Positions 44,927 through 54,926 are shown, numbered from the stretch's first letter. The stretch is 64,000 bases of DNA from Schaalia hyovaginalis (GCF_014208035.1 NZ_JACHMK010000001.1:1736001-1800000), one strand, 5' to 3'. Notes: generated by a model from the letters alone, not told the origin. Made by a program: numbers and translations.

Positions 44927-45817
44927 ATGGCCCACCCCTCGAAGCGGGTGCTCAAGACCTACCCCACGGCCTTCCTCGCACCGGCCCTCCTCATCTTCAC
45001 GATCTTCTACATCGTGCCCGCATTCGTCGGACTCGGTCTTTCGCTGACCGACGCGAAGCTCACCTCCTCGGCGATGCACTTCGTCGGCCTGGCCAACTAT
45101 GAGACGCTCTTCGCCTCGTCGGGCCAATTCATCCCGGCCGTCCTCCACCAGTTCATCTTCGCCCTGCTCGTCACCCTCGGCAAGACCGGATTCGGAGTCC
45201 TCCTCGCCCTCTTCCTCGATCAGGCCTTCGTCGGCCGGGACTTCCTGCGCGCCCTCGTGTACGCGCCGATCATGATCTCCCTCGTCGTCGTCGGCATGGT
45301 GTTCAACTTCCTCCTGGACAACGACGGGATCCTCAACGGATTCCTCCGCGTCATCGGCCTCGACTCCCTCGCCCGTCCCTGGCTCGGCGACTTCGACACC
45401 GCCCTCGCCTCCGTCGCGGCGGTCGACGTCTGGGTCGGAGTCGGCTGGACCGTCGTCATCGTCCTCGCCGCCCTCCAGTCCGTCCCGCAGGAGACCATCG
45501 AAGCGGCCCGGATCGACGGCGCCGGAGCCCTGCGCGTGATGTGGAACGTCAAGCTCCCCCTCGTCGCGCACGCGATCAATCTCGCGCTCCTTCTGACGTT
45601 CATCTCCGGGATGAAGGCCTTCGACATCATCTACGCGACCACAGGAGGCGGTCCCGGTCACTCGACCGAAGTGATCTCCACCTTCATCGCGAAACAGATG
45701 GTGACGGGATCCCTGGCGATCCCCGCCGCGGCGAGCTTCGCGCAATTCGTCCTCATCACCGCCCTCGCCTTCTTCATCAACACCCTCATCCGCCGAAACG
45801 AGGCCGATGCCGAATGA
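44927..45817 (+). CDS. ABC sugar transporter permease (MalF/UgpA type)
   Basis: 296 residues, six hydrophobic spans, no signal peptide. The EAA loop that docks the ATPase is EAARIDGAGALRVMWNVKLPL. First of two permeases that form the channel. ATG 44927 after AAGGAGC. The stop overlaps the next permease start (ATGA). No ATP-binding gene is in the cluster, so a shared MsiK-like ATPase encoded elsewhere is inferred, as is common for actinobacterial CUT1 importers. Confidence 0.9.
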   Translation: MAHPSKRVLKTYPTAFLAPALLIFTIFYIVPAFVGLGLSLTDAKLTSSAMHFVGLANYETLFASSGQFIPAVLHQFIFALLVTLGKTGFGVLLALFLDQAFVGRDFLRALVYAPIMISLVVVGMVFNFLLDNDGILNGFLRVIGLDSLARPWLGDFDTALASVAAVDVWVGVGWTVVIVLAALQSVPQETIEAARIDGAGALRVMWNVKLPLVAHAINLALLLTFISGMKAFDIIYATTGGGPGHSTEVISTFIAKQMVTGSLAIPAAASFAQFVLITALAFFINTLIRRNEADAE

Positions 45818-46692
45818 CCGCCGCACACTCCCCCAAGCGGGCGCCCCGCCGCTCCCCCTCATCGGGGGCGAGAACGCGCAAAGCGCTTCGACTGGGCCTC
45901 ATCTACCTCGTCGCCGCGCTCATCAGCGCGATCTACCTCATCCCCCTCTCCCTGGTCCTCCTCACCTCCGTCAAGTCGGAGGCCGAGTCGAAGATCATGG
46001 ACTTCAGCCTGCCCGCGCACCCGCAGTGGGAGAACTACGCGACCGTCCTGGGGACCGAGGGCGTCGCCCGCGGCCTCCTCAACGGACTCATCGTCTCCGT
46101 CGGCGTCACGGGACTCACCGTCCTCGTCTGCGCCATGGCCGCCTACGTCATCGCCCGCTCCCCCGCCCGTTTCCCCGCACGCGCCTACCAGTACCTCCTC
46201 GCCGGGATGATCGCCCCCTTCAGCTTCATCCCCGCGATCAAAGTCCTCCAGGTGCTCGGGCTGTACGGGACCTTCACCGGCCTCATCCTCGTCGACGTCG
46301 GCATCCAGATCCCCTTCATCACGCTCATGTACGTGGGATTCATCCAGCGCCTCCCGCGCAGCCTCGACGAGGCCGCCATCATCGACGGAGCCGGACCGAT
46401 CCGGACCTTCTTCCAAGTGATCCTGCCCCTGCTGCGCCCCGTGTCCGTGACGAGCCTCGTCCTGCTCGTCACCTACGCGTGGAACGAGTTCCAGAACGTC
46501 CTGTTCCTCATGCCCAATCAGAGCAAGTGGACGATGCCGATGACCGTCTTCGACTTCCAGGGCATGCACTCGTACAACTACGCGCTGGTCTGCGCGAACA
46601 TCGTCGTCTCCGTGATCCCCGTCCTCATCGTCTACATCTTCGCGCAAAAGCACATCGTCGCCGGAATGGTCGCAGGGGCGGTGAAGAGCTGA
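45814..46692 (+). CDS. ABC sugar transporter permease (MalG/UgpE type)
   Basis: 292 residues, six hydrophobic spans, the EAA loop is EAAIIDGAGPIRTFFQVILPL. The N-terminal ~25 residues are basic and cytoplasmic. It forms the channel with the permease upstream, with which it overlaps by four bases, and overlaps the next gene by one base (TGATG). Confidence 0.9.
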   Translation: MTAAHSPKRAPRRSPSSGARTRKALRLGLIYLVAALISAIYLIPLSLVLLTSVKSEAESKIMDFSLPAHPQWENYATVLGTEGVARGLLNGLIVSVGVTGLTVLVCAMAAYVIARSPARFPARAYQYLLAGMIAPFSFIPAIKVLQVLGLYGTFTGLILVDVGIQIPFITLMYVGFIQRLPRSLDEAAIIDGAGPIRTFFQVILPLLRPVSVTSLVLLVTYAWNEFQNVLFLMPNQSKWTMPMTVFDFQGMHSYNYALVCANIVVSVIPVLIVYIFAQKHIVAGMVAGAVKS

Positions 46693-47831
46693 TGGAGATC
46701 CGACGGCTCGCAGACCGCGACCTCGCCGACTACGAACGCGCGATGCGCGAGGCCTTCGGCTCCTGTCCGCTGCGCCCGGCGTCGTGGAGCCTCGACCGCG
46801 CCGCCCCCTACGCCCTCGGGGCCTTCGACGAGGGCGCCCTCATCGCGACGGCCGCCTCGCACCCCCTCGCGCTCAGACTCGGCGAGCGCACCCTGGCCGC
46901 CGCCGGAGTCTGTGACGTCACCGTCGCCCTCCCCCACCGGGGCCGGGGGCTCGCGACTCGGATGATGCGCGAGCTTCTGGCCCGCCAGTCGGACTCCGGA
47001 GCGCTCTTCTCCCTCCTCTATCCCGCGGCCCCTGCGATCTATCGCCCCCTGGGGTACGCCATCGTCGCCCAGCGCGACGCCGTGCGGATCCCGACCGCCG
47101 ACCTCCTTAGGGCCCGCCGCTCGCAGGCCCTGCGCGGACGGATCCTCGATCCCGAGGACGACCGGTCACGGGCCGAGGCCCTGGACGCCAGCACCCGGGG
47201 GCTCAATGGCGTCGTAAGACCGCTCAGCAGGCCCACGGGCGCCACCGTCGACCTCGTTGTCGAGGCCCCCGCCGAGCCGGGGGACACCCCCTCTTCCGCC
47301 GCCATCCGCGCATTCACACGCTTCACGCGCGAGGGCGCGACCCTCACCTGCGACTTCCTCCACGCCCTCGACGCCGAGGCCTGGGAGCACGCCCTCGCCC
47401 TGCTCGCCTCCCACACCGGGATCGACACCGTCGAGATCTACGGCGCCCCGCACGACTCCTCCTGGCACTGGCTGAACGCGAACGCCTCACTCGGCGCCCG
47501 GGTCACGCCGATGGGACGCGTCCTCGACCTCGCCGCAGCCCTCGAAGCGCGCCCCTGGTCCGAGGGCATCAGCGGGCACTGGCGCTTCGCCGTGCGGGAC
47601 GAGCTCTTCAGCGCCAACACCGGCGTCTTCGTCCTCGAGCTCGACGACGGGCGCGCCCGCGCGCACCGCGAGAGCGCGGACCCCGGAACGCTCAGCGCGC
47701 ACGGCATCGACTCCCTGAGCGCACTCGTCGCCGGGATCCGCGCCCCCGTCGACCGCCACTTCCCTCCGCTGCCCGAAGACCTCATTCGCGCCGCCCGCAT
47801 CGCCCCCTGGAGCATGTCCCATGGTTTCTGA
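46692..47831 (+). CDS. GNAT N-acetyltransferase, Eis-like
   Basis: 379 residues with an N-terminal GNAT domain (CDVTVALPHRGRGLATRMMRELL is the acetyl-CoA loop) followed by an Eis-type second GNAT half and a C-terminal SCP2-like region (FAVRDELFSANTGVFVLELDDGRA). It transfers acetyl groups to amines; the substrate is unknown. Its place inside a fucoside operon, with start and end overlapping both neighbours, suggests it modifies an imported amino sugar or related compound, but this is inference. Confidence 0.82.
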   Translation: MEIRRLADRDLADYERAMREAFGSCPLRPASWSLDRAAPYALGAFDEGALIATAASHPLALRLGERTLAAAGVCDVTVALPHRGRGLATRMMRELLARQSDSGALFSLLYPAAPAIYRPLGYAIVAQRDAVRIPTADLLRARRSQALRGRILDPEDDRSRAEALDASTRGLNGVVRPLSRPTGATVDLVVEAPAEPGDTPSSAAIRAFTRFTREGATLTCDFLHALDAEAWEHALALLASHTGIDTVEIYGAPHDSSWHWLNANASLGARVTPMGRVLDLAAALEARPWSEGISGHWRFAVRDELFSANTGVFVLELDDGRARAHRESADPGTLSAHGIDSLSALVAGIRAPVDRHFPPLPEDLIRAARIAPWSMSHGF

Positions 47832-49221
47832 AACCCCCCGGATCCCCCCGCGCTACACCCCGCCCGCCGTGCCCGAGCGCTTCGCCCGCTCGCAATGGTT
47901 CCGGCGCGCCCGCCTCGGAATGTTCATCCACTGGGGCGTCTACTCCCTCCTCGGCCGGGGCGAATGGGTCCGCTCGCACGAGGAGATGAGCGCCCGGGAC
48001 TACCTCCCCTGGGCGAAGGCCTTCAACCCCGAGTCCGTCGACTTCCACGAATGGGCGCGGCTGGCCAAGGAGGCGGGGATGGAGTACGCGATCCTGACCG
48101 CCAAGCACCACGACGGATACTGCCTCTTCGATTCGGCCCACTCGGACTTCACCTCGGCGAAAATGGCGCCCGGCCGCGACTTCGTCGCCGAGTTCCTCGA
48201 GGCCTTCCGCGCCGAGGGCCTGCGCGTCGGACTCTACTTCAGCCTCATCGACTGGGCCGACCCCGACTACCCCGTCTGGGGGGACGCCTTCCACCCCCAG
48301 CGCAACGACCCCGCCTTCTGCGGGGTCCGACACGACTTCGACGCCTACCTCACGAAGATGCACGCGCAGGTGAAGGAGCTGTGCACGAACTACGGCGAAC
48401 TCGACATCCTCTGGTTCGACTTCTCCTACGACGAGATGACGGGCGAGCGGTGGCGGGCGCGCGAACTCGTGGAGATGGTCCGCTCCCTTCAACCGCAGGT
48501 CCTCATCGACAACCGCCTCGAGGTGTCGGCCTCCGCCTTCGGTTCGATCGTGACCGCCGAGCCGAGCCCCTTCGCGGGCGACTTCGTCTCCCCCGAACAG
48601 CTCATCCCGCCCTCGGGGATCCTCTGCGAGGACGGCGCCCCGGTGCCCTGGGAGTCCTGCGTGACCCTCAACAACCATTGGGCCTGGCATCATTCGGATA
48701 CCGCGATGAAGGCCCCCTCGACCCTCGCGGCCAAGTTCGTCGAAGTCGTCTCCAAGGGCGGCAACCTCCTGCTCAACGTCGGCCCGGACGGCGAGGGGCG
48801 CATTCCGGAAGAATCCGCCGAAACGCTCAGGGCCTTCGGCTCCTGGGTGCATGCGCACGAAGAGGCCCTCAAGGGGGCGGGCCCCGCGGGGATCGCCAAG
48901 CCCGAATGGGGGCGCTGGACCATGCGCGGCTCGCATCTGTACGCCCACGTCTGGGAAGAGCCCATCGGCCCGCTTCCCCTGGTCGGAGTGCGCCCGCAGG
49001 ACATCGAATCGGTTCGCCTCATCGGCGGCGACGGGCACGTGCGCGTCGCGAAGTCCTGGGTCATCGACGCCTATCCGGATGTCGCCTTCCTCAGTTTCGC
49101 CCCGCCCGGGCAGGACGACGCCTTCACCTTCCCCCTTCCGCAGGGGCGCGGCACCGTCATCGACATCGCCCTGCGTGAAAGCGGGGGAACGGAGGAGGAA
49201 GAGGTGCACCCCCATGAGTGA
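47821..49221 (+). CDS. Alpha-L-fucosidase, GH29
   Basis: 466 residues. Retaining exo-fucosidase that releases L-fucose from glycans. GH29 patterns: GMFIHWGVYSLLGRGEW, LTAKHHDGYCLFDS, and the catalytic nucleophile Asp200 in LDILWFDFSYDE; then ESCVTLNNHWAW and GGNLLLNVGPDGEG. No signal peptide or lipobox, so it acts in the cytoplasm on imported oligosaccharides, in agreement with the ABC importer. Overlaps the GNAT gene by 11 bases. The ~85-residue C-terminal part is a beta domain. Confidence 0.93.
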   Translation: MVSETPRIPPRYTPPAVPERFARSQWFRRARLGMFIHWGVYSLLGRGEWVRSHEEMSARDYLPWAKAFNPESVDFHEWARLAKEAGMEYAILTAKHHDGYCLFDSAHSDFTSAKMAPGRDFVAEFLEAFRAEGLRVGLYFSLIDWADPDYPVWGDAFHPQRNDPAFCGVRHDFDAYLTKMHAQVKELCTNYGELDILWFDFSYDEMTGERWRARELVEMVRSLQPQVLIDNRLEVSASAFGSIVTAEPSPFAGDFVSPEQLIPPSGILCEDGAPVPWESCVTLNNHWAWHHSDTAMKAPSTLAAKFVEVVSKGGNLLLNVGPDGEGRIPEESAETLRAFGSWVHAHEEALKGAGPAGIAKPEWGRWTMRGSHLYAHVWEEPIGPLPLVGVRPQDIESVRLIGGDGHVRVAKSWVIDAYPDVAFLSFAPPGQDDAFTFPLPQGRGTVIDIALRESGGTEEEEVHPHE

Positions 49222-50368
49222 GAAGCTCTACGCGGTCGTCGGATGCGGAGCGCGCGCCGTCATCGGCACCCACATCCCCGCCCTCGAACCCGGATCCCGG
49301 ATCGCCTGGGCCGTCGATCCTTCACCGTCGGGGCGGGATCGGGCGCGCGCCCTCTTCGGTGACGAGGTCGCCCTCCACTCGAGCACCGCCGAGCTCATCA
49401 GCGCGACCGGCGGGCCCGGCTCGGGCAGGGTCGCGGGCGCGATCGTCGCGACTCCGGATGACACCCACGCGGCGGTGGCCGCCGAGCTCCTGGAAGCGGG
49501 GATCGGGGTCTACCTCGAGAAGCCGATGGCCATCACCGTCGAGGACGCCGACGAGATCCTGCGGGTCGCGAGGCGGACCGGCACGCCGCTCTACGTCGGG
49601 CACAACATGCGCCACATGTCCGTCGTCCGCCTGATGAAGCGCCTCATCGACGAGGGCGCGATCGGCCGGGTCCAGGCGATCTGGTGCCGCCACTTCGTCG
49701 GCAACGGCGGCGACTACTACTTCAAGGACTGGCACGCCGAGCGGAGCCGCTCGGGCACCCTCCTCCTGCAGAAGGGCGCCCACGACATCGACGTCATCCA
49801 CTACCTGGCGGGCGCCTCCAGCGAGCTCGTCCAGGGCCTCGGAGACCTCATGGTGTACGGCGGGGTCGCCAGCCGGAGGGACAACTCCGATCGCACGATG
49901 CCCGATTGGTTCTCCTACGAGAACTGGCCGCCGCGCGCATCACGGGATCTCAATCCCGTCATCGACGTCGAGGACATCTCGATGATCCAGATGCGCCTGT
50001 CAAACGGTGTGCTCGCCTCCTACCAGCAGTGCCACTTCACGCCCGACTACTGGCGCAACTACACGGTCATCGGCGACGCGGGGCGCCTCGAGAACTTCGG
50101 CGACGGCGAGGGCGGGGTCGTCCGCGTATGGAACCGGCGGCACGCCTACGCCCCCGAGGGCGATCTCGAGTACCCGATCCTCGGCGACGCCGGCGGCCAT
50201 GAGGACGCGGACCGCCTCACGATGGCCGAGTTCCTCGGCTTCCTCGATTCGGGAGGCGCGACCGTCACGAGCGCGAAGGATGCGAGGGACGCCGTCGCCG
50301 CGGCCGTGTTCGGCGCGCGCTCGATCCGCTCGGGAGGCGCGGTCTTGCCGATCCCCGGATGCGAATAG
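49214..50368 (+). CDS. Gfo/Idh/MocA family oxidoreductase
   Basis: 384 residues. NAD(P)-dependent sugar dehydrogenase family. The Rossmann start is LYAVVGCGARAVIGTHIPAL, the conserved EKPMA follows at ~109, and the GTLLLQKGAHDIDVIHYL segment holds the family His. It starts at ATG 49214, overlapping the fucosidase stop by 8 bases. In this cluster it may oxidise the fucose released, but the substrate is not proven. Last gene of the operon, ending at a strong hairpin. Confidence 0.9.
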   Translation: MSEKLYAVVGCGARAVIGTHIPALEPGSRIAWAVDPSPSGRDRARALFGDEVALHSSTAELISATGGPGSGRVAGAIVATPDDTHAAVAAELLEAGIGVYLEKPMAITVEDADEILRVARRTGTPLYVGHNMRHMSVVRLMKRLIDEGAIGRVQAIWCRHFVGNGGDYYFKDWHAERSRSGTLLLQKGAHDIDVIHYLAGASSELVQGLGDLMVYGGVASRRDNSDRTMPDWFSYENWPPRASRDLNPVIDVEDISMIQMRLSNGVLASYQQCHFTPDYWRNYTVIGDAGRLENFGDGEGGVVRVWNRRHAYAPEGDLEYPILGDAGGHEDADRLTMAEFLGFLDSGGATVTSAKDARDAVAAAVFGARSIRSGGAVLPIPGCE

Positions 50369-50386
50369 GCGTTCGACGGACGAAGA

Positions 50387-50415
50387 GCGGGGCCCCTCTT
50401 GAGGAGGGGCCCCGC
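50387..50415. terminator. Bidirectional terminator
   Basis: A perfect 12-base stem GCGGGGCCCCTC/GAGGGGCCCCGC with a 5-base loop, between the fucoside operon and the convergent clpP2. Confidence 0.87.
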
Positions 50416-50427
50416 GTCATGGTCGGG

Positions 50428-51072
50428 TCACTGAGCCTTGCGCGACTCCAGCACCTGGTCGATGAGGCCGTAATCCTTCGCCTGGGGCGCGGTGAGGATC
50501 TTGTCGCGCTCGATGTCGCGGCGGATCTGCTCGACCGGCGTGCCCGAGTGCTTCGCGAGGGTCTCCTCGAGCCACAGGCGCATGCGGTCGATCTCATCGG
50601 CGACGATCTGGATGTCGGAGGCCTGCCCCTGCATGCCCTCCATCGCCGGCTGATGGATGAGGACGCGGGCGTTGGGCAGGGCCAGGCGCTTGCCCGGAGA
50701 GCCCGCTGCGAGCAGGACCGCGGCGGCCGAAGCGGCCTGGCCCAGGCAGACGGTCTGGATCTGCGGACGGATGTACTGCATCGTGTCGTAGATCGCGGTG
50801 AGCGCCGTGAAGGAGCCGCCGGGGCTGTTGATGTACATCGTGATGAGCGAATCCGGGTCCTGCGACTCGAGGACCAGGAGCTGAGCCATCACGTCGTCGG
50901 CGGAGGCGTCATCGACCTGGACCCCGAGGAAGACGATCCGGTCCTCGAAGAGCTTCGCGTAGGGGTCCTGGCGCTTGAAGCCGTAAGCCGTGCGCTCTTC
51001 GAAATTGGGCAGGACATAGCGGGCCTGCGGCAGTTGGCGGGCGACGGCCTCGAAGTAAGGGGCGGTGCTCAT
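50428..51072 (-). CDS. clpP2: ATP-dependent Clp protease proteolytic subunit (second clpP)
   Basis: 214 residues. Serine peptidase ring partner of ClpX/ClpC. Catalytic Ser115 (GQAASAAA), His140 (VLIHQP) and the late Asp in the [16 protein letters not shown] segment. The extended N-terminus (~35 residues, [17 protein letters not shown]) is typical of ClpP2. In actinobacteria ClpP1 and ClpP2 form a mixed tetradecamer. It overlaps the clpP1 stop by four bases (ATGA). Confidence 0.94.
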   Translation of the reverse strand: MSTAPYFEAVARQLPQARYVLPNFEERTAYGFKRQDPYAKLFEDRIVFLGVQVDDASADDVMAQLLVLESQDPDSLITMYINSPGGSFTALTAIYDTMQYIRPQIQTVCLGQAASAAAVLLAAGSPGKRLALPNARVLIHQPAMEGMQGQASDIQIVADEIDRMRLWLEETLAKHSGTPVEQIRRDIERDKILTAPQAKDYGLIDQVLESRKAQ

Positions 51073-51695
51073 CGCTTCTCTCCCTCCCGACCGAGCGAGC
51101 CGACTTCCTGCGGCGTCTCGATCACCTTGTCGACGAAGCCGTATTCGAGGGCCTCGTGCGCGCTGAACCAGTGGTCGCGATCGGCGTCGAGCTCGATCTG
51201 CTCGACCGACTTGCCGGTGCGTTCGGCCGTGATCTCGGCGAGCTCCTTCTTCATCTTGAGGATGAGGTCGGCGTTGATGCGGATCTCGGTCGCCGAGCCG
51301 CCCGCACCGCCGAGGGGCTGGTGGAGCAGGACGCGCGTGTGCGGCGTGATGTAGCGCTTCCCGGGTGCGCCCGCGGTGAGGAGGAATTGCCCCATCGAAG
51401 CGGCCAGACCCATGCCGACGGTGACGACGTCGGGCTTGATGTACTGCATCGTGTCGTAGATCGCCATGCCCGCGGTCACGGAACCGCCGGGGCTGTTGAT
51501 GTACAGGTAGATCTCGCGGTCCGGGTCCTCCGCCGCCAGGAGCAGCATCTGCGCGCAGATCGCGTTCGCATTGTCATCGCGGACCTCGCCGCTCAGCCAG
51601 ATGATGCGCTCCTTGAGCAGGCGCTGATAGACGGAGTCGGACAGGCCCATCGGCGACTCGGCTCCCCCGGCCGCCGCGATGCGCACGTCGTTCAC
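51069..51695 (-). CDS. clpP1: ATP-dependent Clp protease proteolytic subunit (first clpP)
   Basis: 208 residues. Catalytic Ser100 (GLAASMGQ) and His125 (VLLHQP). Mixed ring partner of ClpP2. I chose GTG 51695 because AGGAGGG stands just before it; a longer frame reaches 51722 but lies upstream of that site. First gene of the clpP1-clpP2 unit. Confidence 0.94.
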   Translation of the reverse strand: MNDVRIAAAGGAESPMGLSDSVYQRLLKERIIWLSGEVRDDNANAICAQMLLLAAEDPDREIYLYINSPGGSVTAGMAIYDTMQYIKPDVVTVGMGLAASMGQFLLTAGAPGKRYITPHTRVLLHQPLGGAGGSATEIRINADLILKMKKELAEITAERTGKSVEQIELDADRDHWFSAHEALEYGFVDKVIETPQEVGSLGREGEKR

Positions 51696-51817
51696 GTGCC
51701 CTCCTAAAGTCCATGGACCCACTTGTCGGATCCCACTGGCTTAAACCTAGCCGCGACGGGGGCTCCAGGCACTCCCCGAGGGCGCCTTTTCGCTGTGGGC
51801 GCAGTTCCCGGCGAGAA

Positions 51818-51857
51818 CGGGTGCGGGGCCGGAGCGGACTCGCTCCGGCCCCGCACC
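51818..51857 (-). terminator. tig terminator
   Basis: A perfect 17-base stem (arms 51818-51834 and 51841-51857, GGGTGCGGGGCCGGAGC and its complement) with a 6-base loop, 62 bases after the trigger-factor stop. It separates tig from clpP1. Confidence 0.88.
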
Positions 51858-51919
51858 CGGGTCCGATCAGGCGGACAGCACCTCGGCTTCAAGGAGATCC
51901 TCGAAGGGGTCGATGGGGC

Positions 51920-53248
51920 TCAGGCCTCCTCGCCGCCCTCGGCCTCGTCCTCGGAGGCCTTTTCGGCCTCCCCGTCCTTGGCCGGGACGTCGCCGAAGAA
52001 GGGGGCGAGGTCGATGACCGCGCCGGCCTCGTCCTTGACGGTCACCTTGCGCAGCGCCTCGATGAGCGCCTTCGCGCGTCCGAGGTCGGCGACGACCGAG
52101 GCCATCTGCTGGCTGGAGGAGAAGAGCTTGTTGATGTCGAGGCCGAAGTTCTGCGACATCTGGATCGCGTAGTCGATGAGCTCCTGCTGGGAGACCTGGA
52201 CCTCGAACTTCTTGGCGATCTCCTCGGAGAGCAGCTCGGTGCGCAGCTCCTTCTCGATGGCCTCGCGGGCCTCCTTCTTCTCCTTGGGCTTGGCATCCTC
52301 GGCGACGCGGTGCGAGACCTCGTGCTCGACGACGCCCTCGGGCAGGAGGATCTCGACCTTGTCGAGGAGGTGCTCGACGAGACGATCGCGCGCCTGGAGC
52401 GCCTGCTGCGAGATCTTCGTCTGGCCGGCCTGGGTGCGCAGATCCCCCATGAGTTCGTCGATCGTGTCGAACTCGGACACCATCTGGGCGAAGTCGTCGT
52501 CAGCGGCGGGCAGTTCACGGGTCTTGACGTTCTTCACCGTGATGGTGACCTCGGCCTCTTCGCCCTCGTGCTCGCCGCCCTTGAGGGTGGAGGTGAAGGT
52601 GACGACCTCGTCGGCCTTCGTGCCGCGCAGCGCCTTGTCCTGACCGTCGAGCATGTTGCCCGAGCCGATCTCGTAGGACACGTCGGAGACGGAGTCGATC
52701 TCTTCGCCGTCGATCGTGGCGACCATGTCGATGGTCGCGAAATCGCCGGTCTTCGCCTTGCGGGTGATGGTCTTGAGGGTCGCGAAGCGGCCTCGCAGCT
52801 CGTCGAGCTCGGCCTGGACGTCCTCATCGGTCACCTCGGCGGTATCGACGGTGATGACGGTCGACTCGTCGAACTCGGGGAGCTCGAAGGGGGGGACGAT
52901 GTCGACATCGGCGGTGAAGACCAGCTGGCCGCCCTGGGCGCCGCTCGTGTTCGGGATCTCGGTGACTTCGACCTCGGGCTGGGCGAGCGGGCGGAGCGAG
53001 TGCTCGGCGACGGCATCGGAGTAGTGCCCGGGCAGGATCTCATTGACGACCTGCTCGATGACGGCGGCGCGGCCGAAGCGCTGGTCGATGATGCGCGGCG
53101 GCACGTGGCCCTTGCGGAAACCGGGGATGGAAACCTGGGACGCGATGTCCTTGTAGGCCTTCTCCATCTCGGAGGCCATCTCCTCGTAGGCGACCTCGAC
53201 GGTCAGGCGAGCCTTCGTGGGCTCGAGGGTCTCAACGGTGCTCTTCAC
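51920..53248 (-). CDS. tig: Trigger factor
   Basis: 442 residues. Ribosome-bound chaperone and peptidyl-prolyl isomerase. The ribosome-binding signature GFRKGHVPPRII is intact near residue 45, followed by the FKBP domain and the C-terminal helical arms, ending in an acidic tail (GEAEKASEDEAEGGEEA). Start GTG 53248, with GGAG 8-9 bases upstream. Located before the clpP genes, a usual order, but a strong terminator divides them here. Confidence 0.94.
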   Translation of the reverse strand: MKSTVETLEPTKARLTVEVAYEEMASEMEKAYKDIASQVSIPGFRKGHVPPRIIDQRFGRAAVIEQVVNEILPGHYSDAVAEHSLRPLAQPEVEVTEIPNTSGAQGGQLVFTADVDIVPPFELPEFDESTVITVDTAEVTDEDVQAELDELRGRFATLKTITRKAKTGDFATIDMVATIDGEEIDSVSDVSYEIGSGNMLDGQDKALRGTKADEVVTFTSTLKGGEHEGEEAEVTITVKNVKTRELPAADDDFAQMVSEFDTIDELMGDLRTQAGQTKISQQALQARDRLVEHLLDKVEILLPEGVVEHEVSHRVAEDAKPKEKKEAREAIEKELRTELLSEEIAKKFEVQVSQQELIDYAIQMSQNFGLDINKLFSSSQQMASVVADLGRAKALIEALRKVTVKDEAGAVIDLAPFFGDVPAKDGEAEKASEDEAEGGEEA

Positions 53249-53457
53249 GTGCGTGCACTCCAAAACGTCTTCGATTGAGGGGCGCCCTGGAAACGGGCGC
53301 ATGACAACTCGCCCAGTTTACGACAGGCGCCTCCCGGTGTCGCCGCTCGGAGCGCGTCTTCGGCCCAAATGCAGCCGATTCCACTCGAAGGTCCGCGATC
53401 TGCGGGACGATTCGCGCTGCAGGGGCTCATTGCCCGGCGCGAAGGAGTGAGGCGGGG

Positions 53458-53463
53458 CACACT
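53458..53463 (+). promoter_or_regulatory. Candidate leaderless -10 box
   Basis: CACACT followed by six bases and ATG 53470, with no ribosome-binding site. Confidence 0.4.
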
Positions 53464-53469
53464 GGTGGC

Positions 53470-54879
53470 ATGGGAGCAACGACCCTGACCCTTCTCGGCG
53501 GCGCCGGCACGGTCACCGGCTCGAAGTACCTCGTCGAGATCGACGCCCCCGAGGGCCCGCGCCGCCTGCTCGTCGATGCGGGAATGTTCCAGGGCGTCAA
53601 GCGCCTGCGCCTCCTCAACTGGTCGGACTTCCCGGTCCCGCCCGCCTCGATCACCGACGTCCTGCTCACCCACGCGCATATGGACCACACCGGCTACCTG
53701 CCGCGCCTGGTGAAGAACGGATTCTCGGGGGCGATTTGGGGAACGGACACGACCCTCGCGCTGGCCGAGATCGTCCTGCGCGACTCGGCCCATCTTCAGG
53801 AGCGGGATGCGGAGTACGCGAACGCGCACGGATTCTCACGTCACGAGAAGGCGCAGCCCCTGTACCGGATCGGCGACGTCGAGCGCACCCTGCCGCTGTT
53901 CCGCTCGGTCGAGTTCGACCGCCCGCTCGAGCTCGGCGACGGCTTGGAGGCTCGGTGGACGAGGGCGGGGCACATCCTCGGATCCGGGTCGATCCGACTC
54001 GCCACCCCGGAGGGGTCCATCCTCTTCTCCGGCGACCTCGGGCGTTCGACGCACCCCGTGCTGCGCAGCCGTGAGATCCCCGAGGGCGCCGACCTCGTCC
54101 TCGTCGAGTCGACCTACGGCGACCGCGAGCACCCCGAGCCTAAGGGCCCTGCGCACGAAGCCTTCGCCGAGGCGATCCGCTCGGCCGTTGACGCGGGAGG
54201 ATCGGTCCTCGTCCCGGCTTTCGCCGTGGACCGGACCGAAGTCGTCCTCCTGGCGCTCGACGAGATGAGCGCCGAGGGGCGGATCCCGCGGGTGCCCGTT
54301 TTCGTCGATTCCCCGATGGCGCTCGCATCATTGGAGATCTATCGGGCCCGTTCGCAGGCGGAGGAGCTGAGCGAGGGCGCACGGGGATTGCGCCTGCCCC
54401 ACCTCGAGCTCCACGAATTGCGCAGCGTCGACGAGTCGAAGAGCCTCAACGCCTTCTCCCGCCCGTCGATCATCATTTCGGCCTCGGGGATGGCCACCGG
54501 CGGCCGCATTCTCCATCATCTGGCCCGGATGCTCCCCGATGAGCGCAACTGCGTCGTCCTCACGGGGTACCAAGCCGCCGGCACTCGTGGCCGTTCCCTG
54601 GCCGAGGGAGCCCCCTGCGTGAAGATGCTCGGCACCGAGGTCGCCGTGCGCGCCCGGATCGTCAAGGACGAGGAGTTCTCCGTGCATGCGGACGCATCGG
54701 AGTTGATCGATTGGGTCGGGGCCCTGCGTCCTCGGCCCCGGAAGGTGCTGACGGTCCACGGCGAGAAGGAGTCCGCCGAGGCCCTCGCAGTGCGCTTGGC
54801 GCAGGAGCTGACTCTCGAGGCGATGCCCGGGCGCGCGAATCACAGGATCGTTCTCGCGGAGTTCCTCTCCGCTGAATGA
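53470..54879 (+). CDS. MBL-fold beta-CASP RNase-like hydrolase
   Basis: 469 residues. Metallo-beta-lactamase core with THAHMDHTGYLP (metal site), FSGDLGR and the late HADASELIDW, and the beta-CASP insertion containing VFVDSPMA and SRPSIIISASGMATGGRILHHL. This is the RNA-specificity group related to CPSF73-like RNases and archaeal/bacterial MBL RNases. Probable RNA processing role; substrate unknown. A leaderless-type box precedes the ATG. Divergent from tig. Confidence 0.88.
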   Translation: MGATTLTLLGGAGTVTGSKYLVEIDAPEGPRRLLVDAGMFQGVKRLRLLNWSDFPVPPASITDVLLTHAHMDHTGYLPRLVKNGFSGAIWGTDTTLALAEIVLRDSAHLQERDAEYANAHGFSRHEKAQPLYRIGDVERTLPLFRSVEFDRPLELGDGLEARWTRAGHILGSGSIRLATPEGSILFSGDLGRSTHPVLRSREIPEGADLVLVESTYGDREHPEPKGPAHEAFAEAIRSAVDAGGSVLVPAFAVDRTEVVLLALDEMSAEGRIPRVPVFVDSPMALASLEIYRARSQAEELSEGARGLRLPHLELHELRSVDESKSLNAFSRPSIIISASGMATGGRILHHLARMLPDERNCVVLTGYQAAGTRGRSLAEGAPCVKMLGTEVAVRARIVKDEEFSVHADASELIDWVGALRPRPRKVLTVHGEKESAEALAVRLAQELTLEAMPGRANHRIVLAEFLSAE

Positions 54880-54926
54880 GGAGGCCGGGTCTGCGCCTGC
54901 TGAGGGTCGGCCTCGGACCCGGATGG

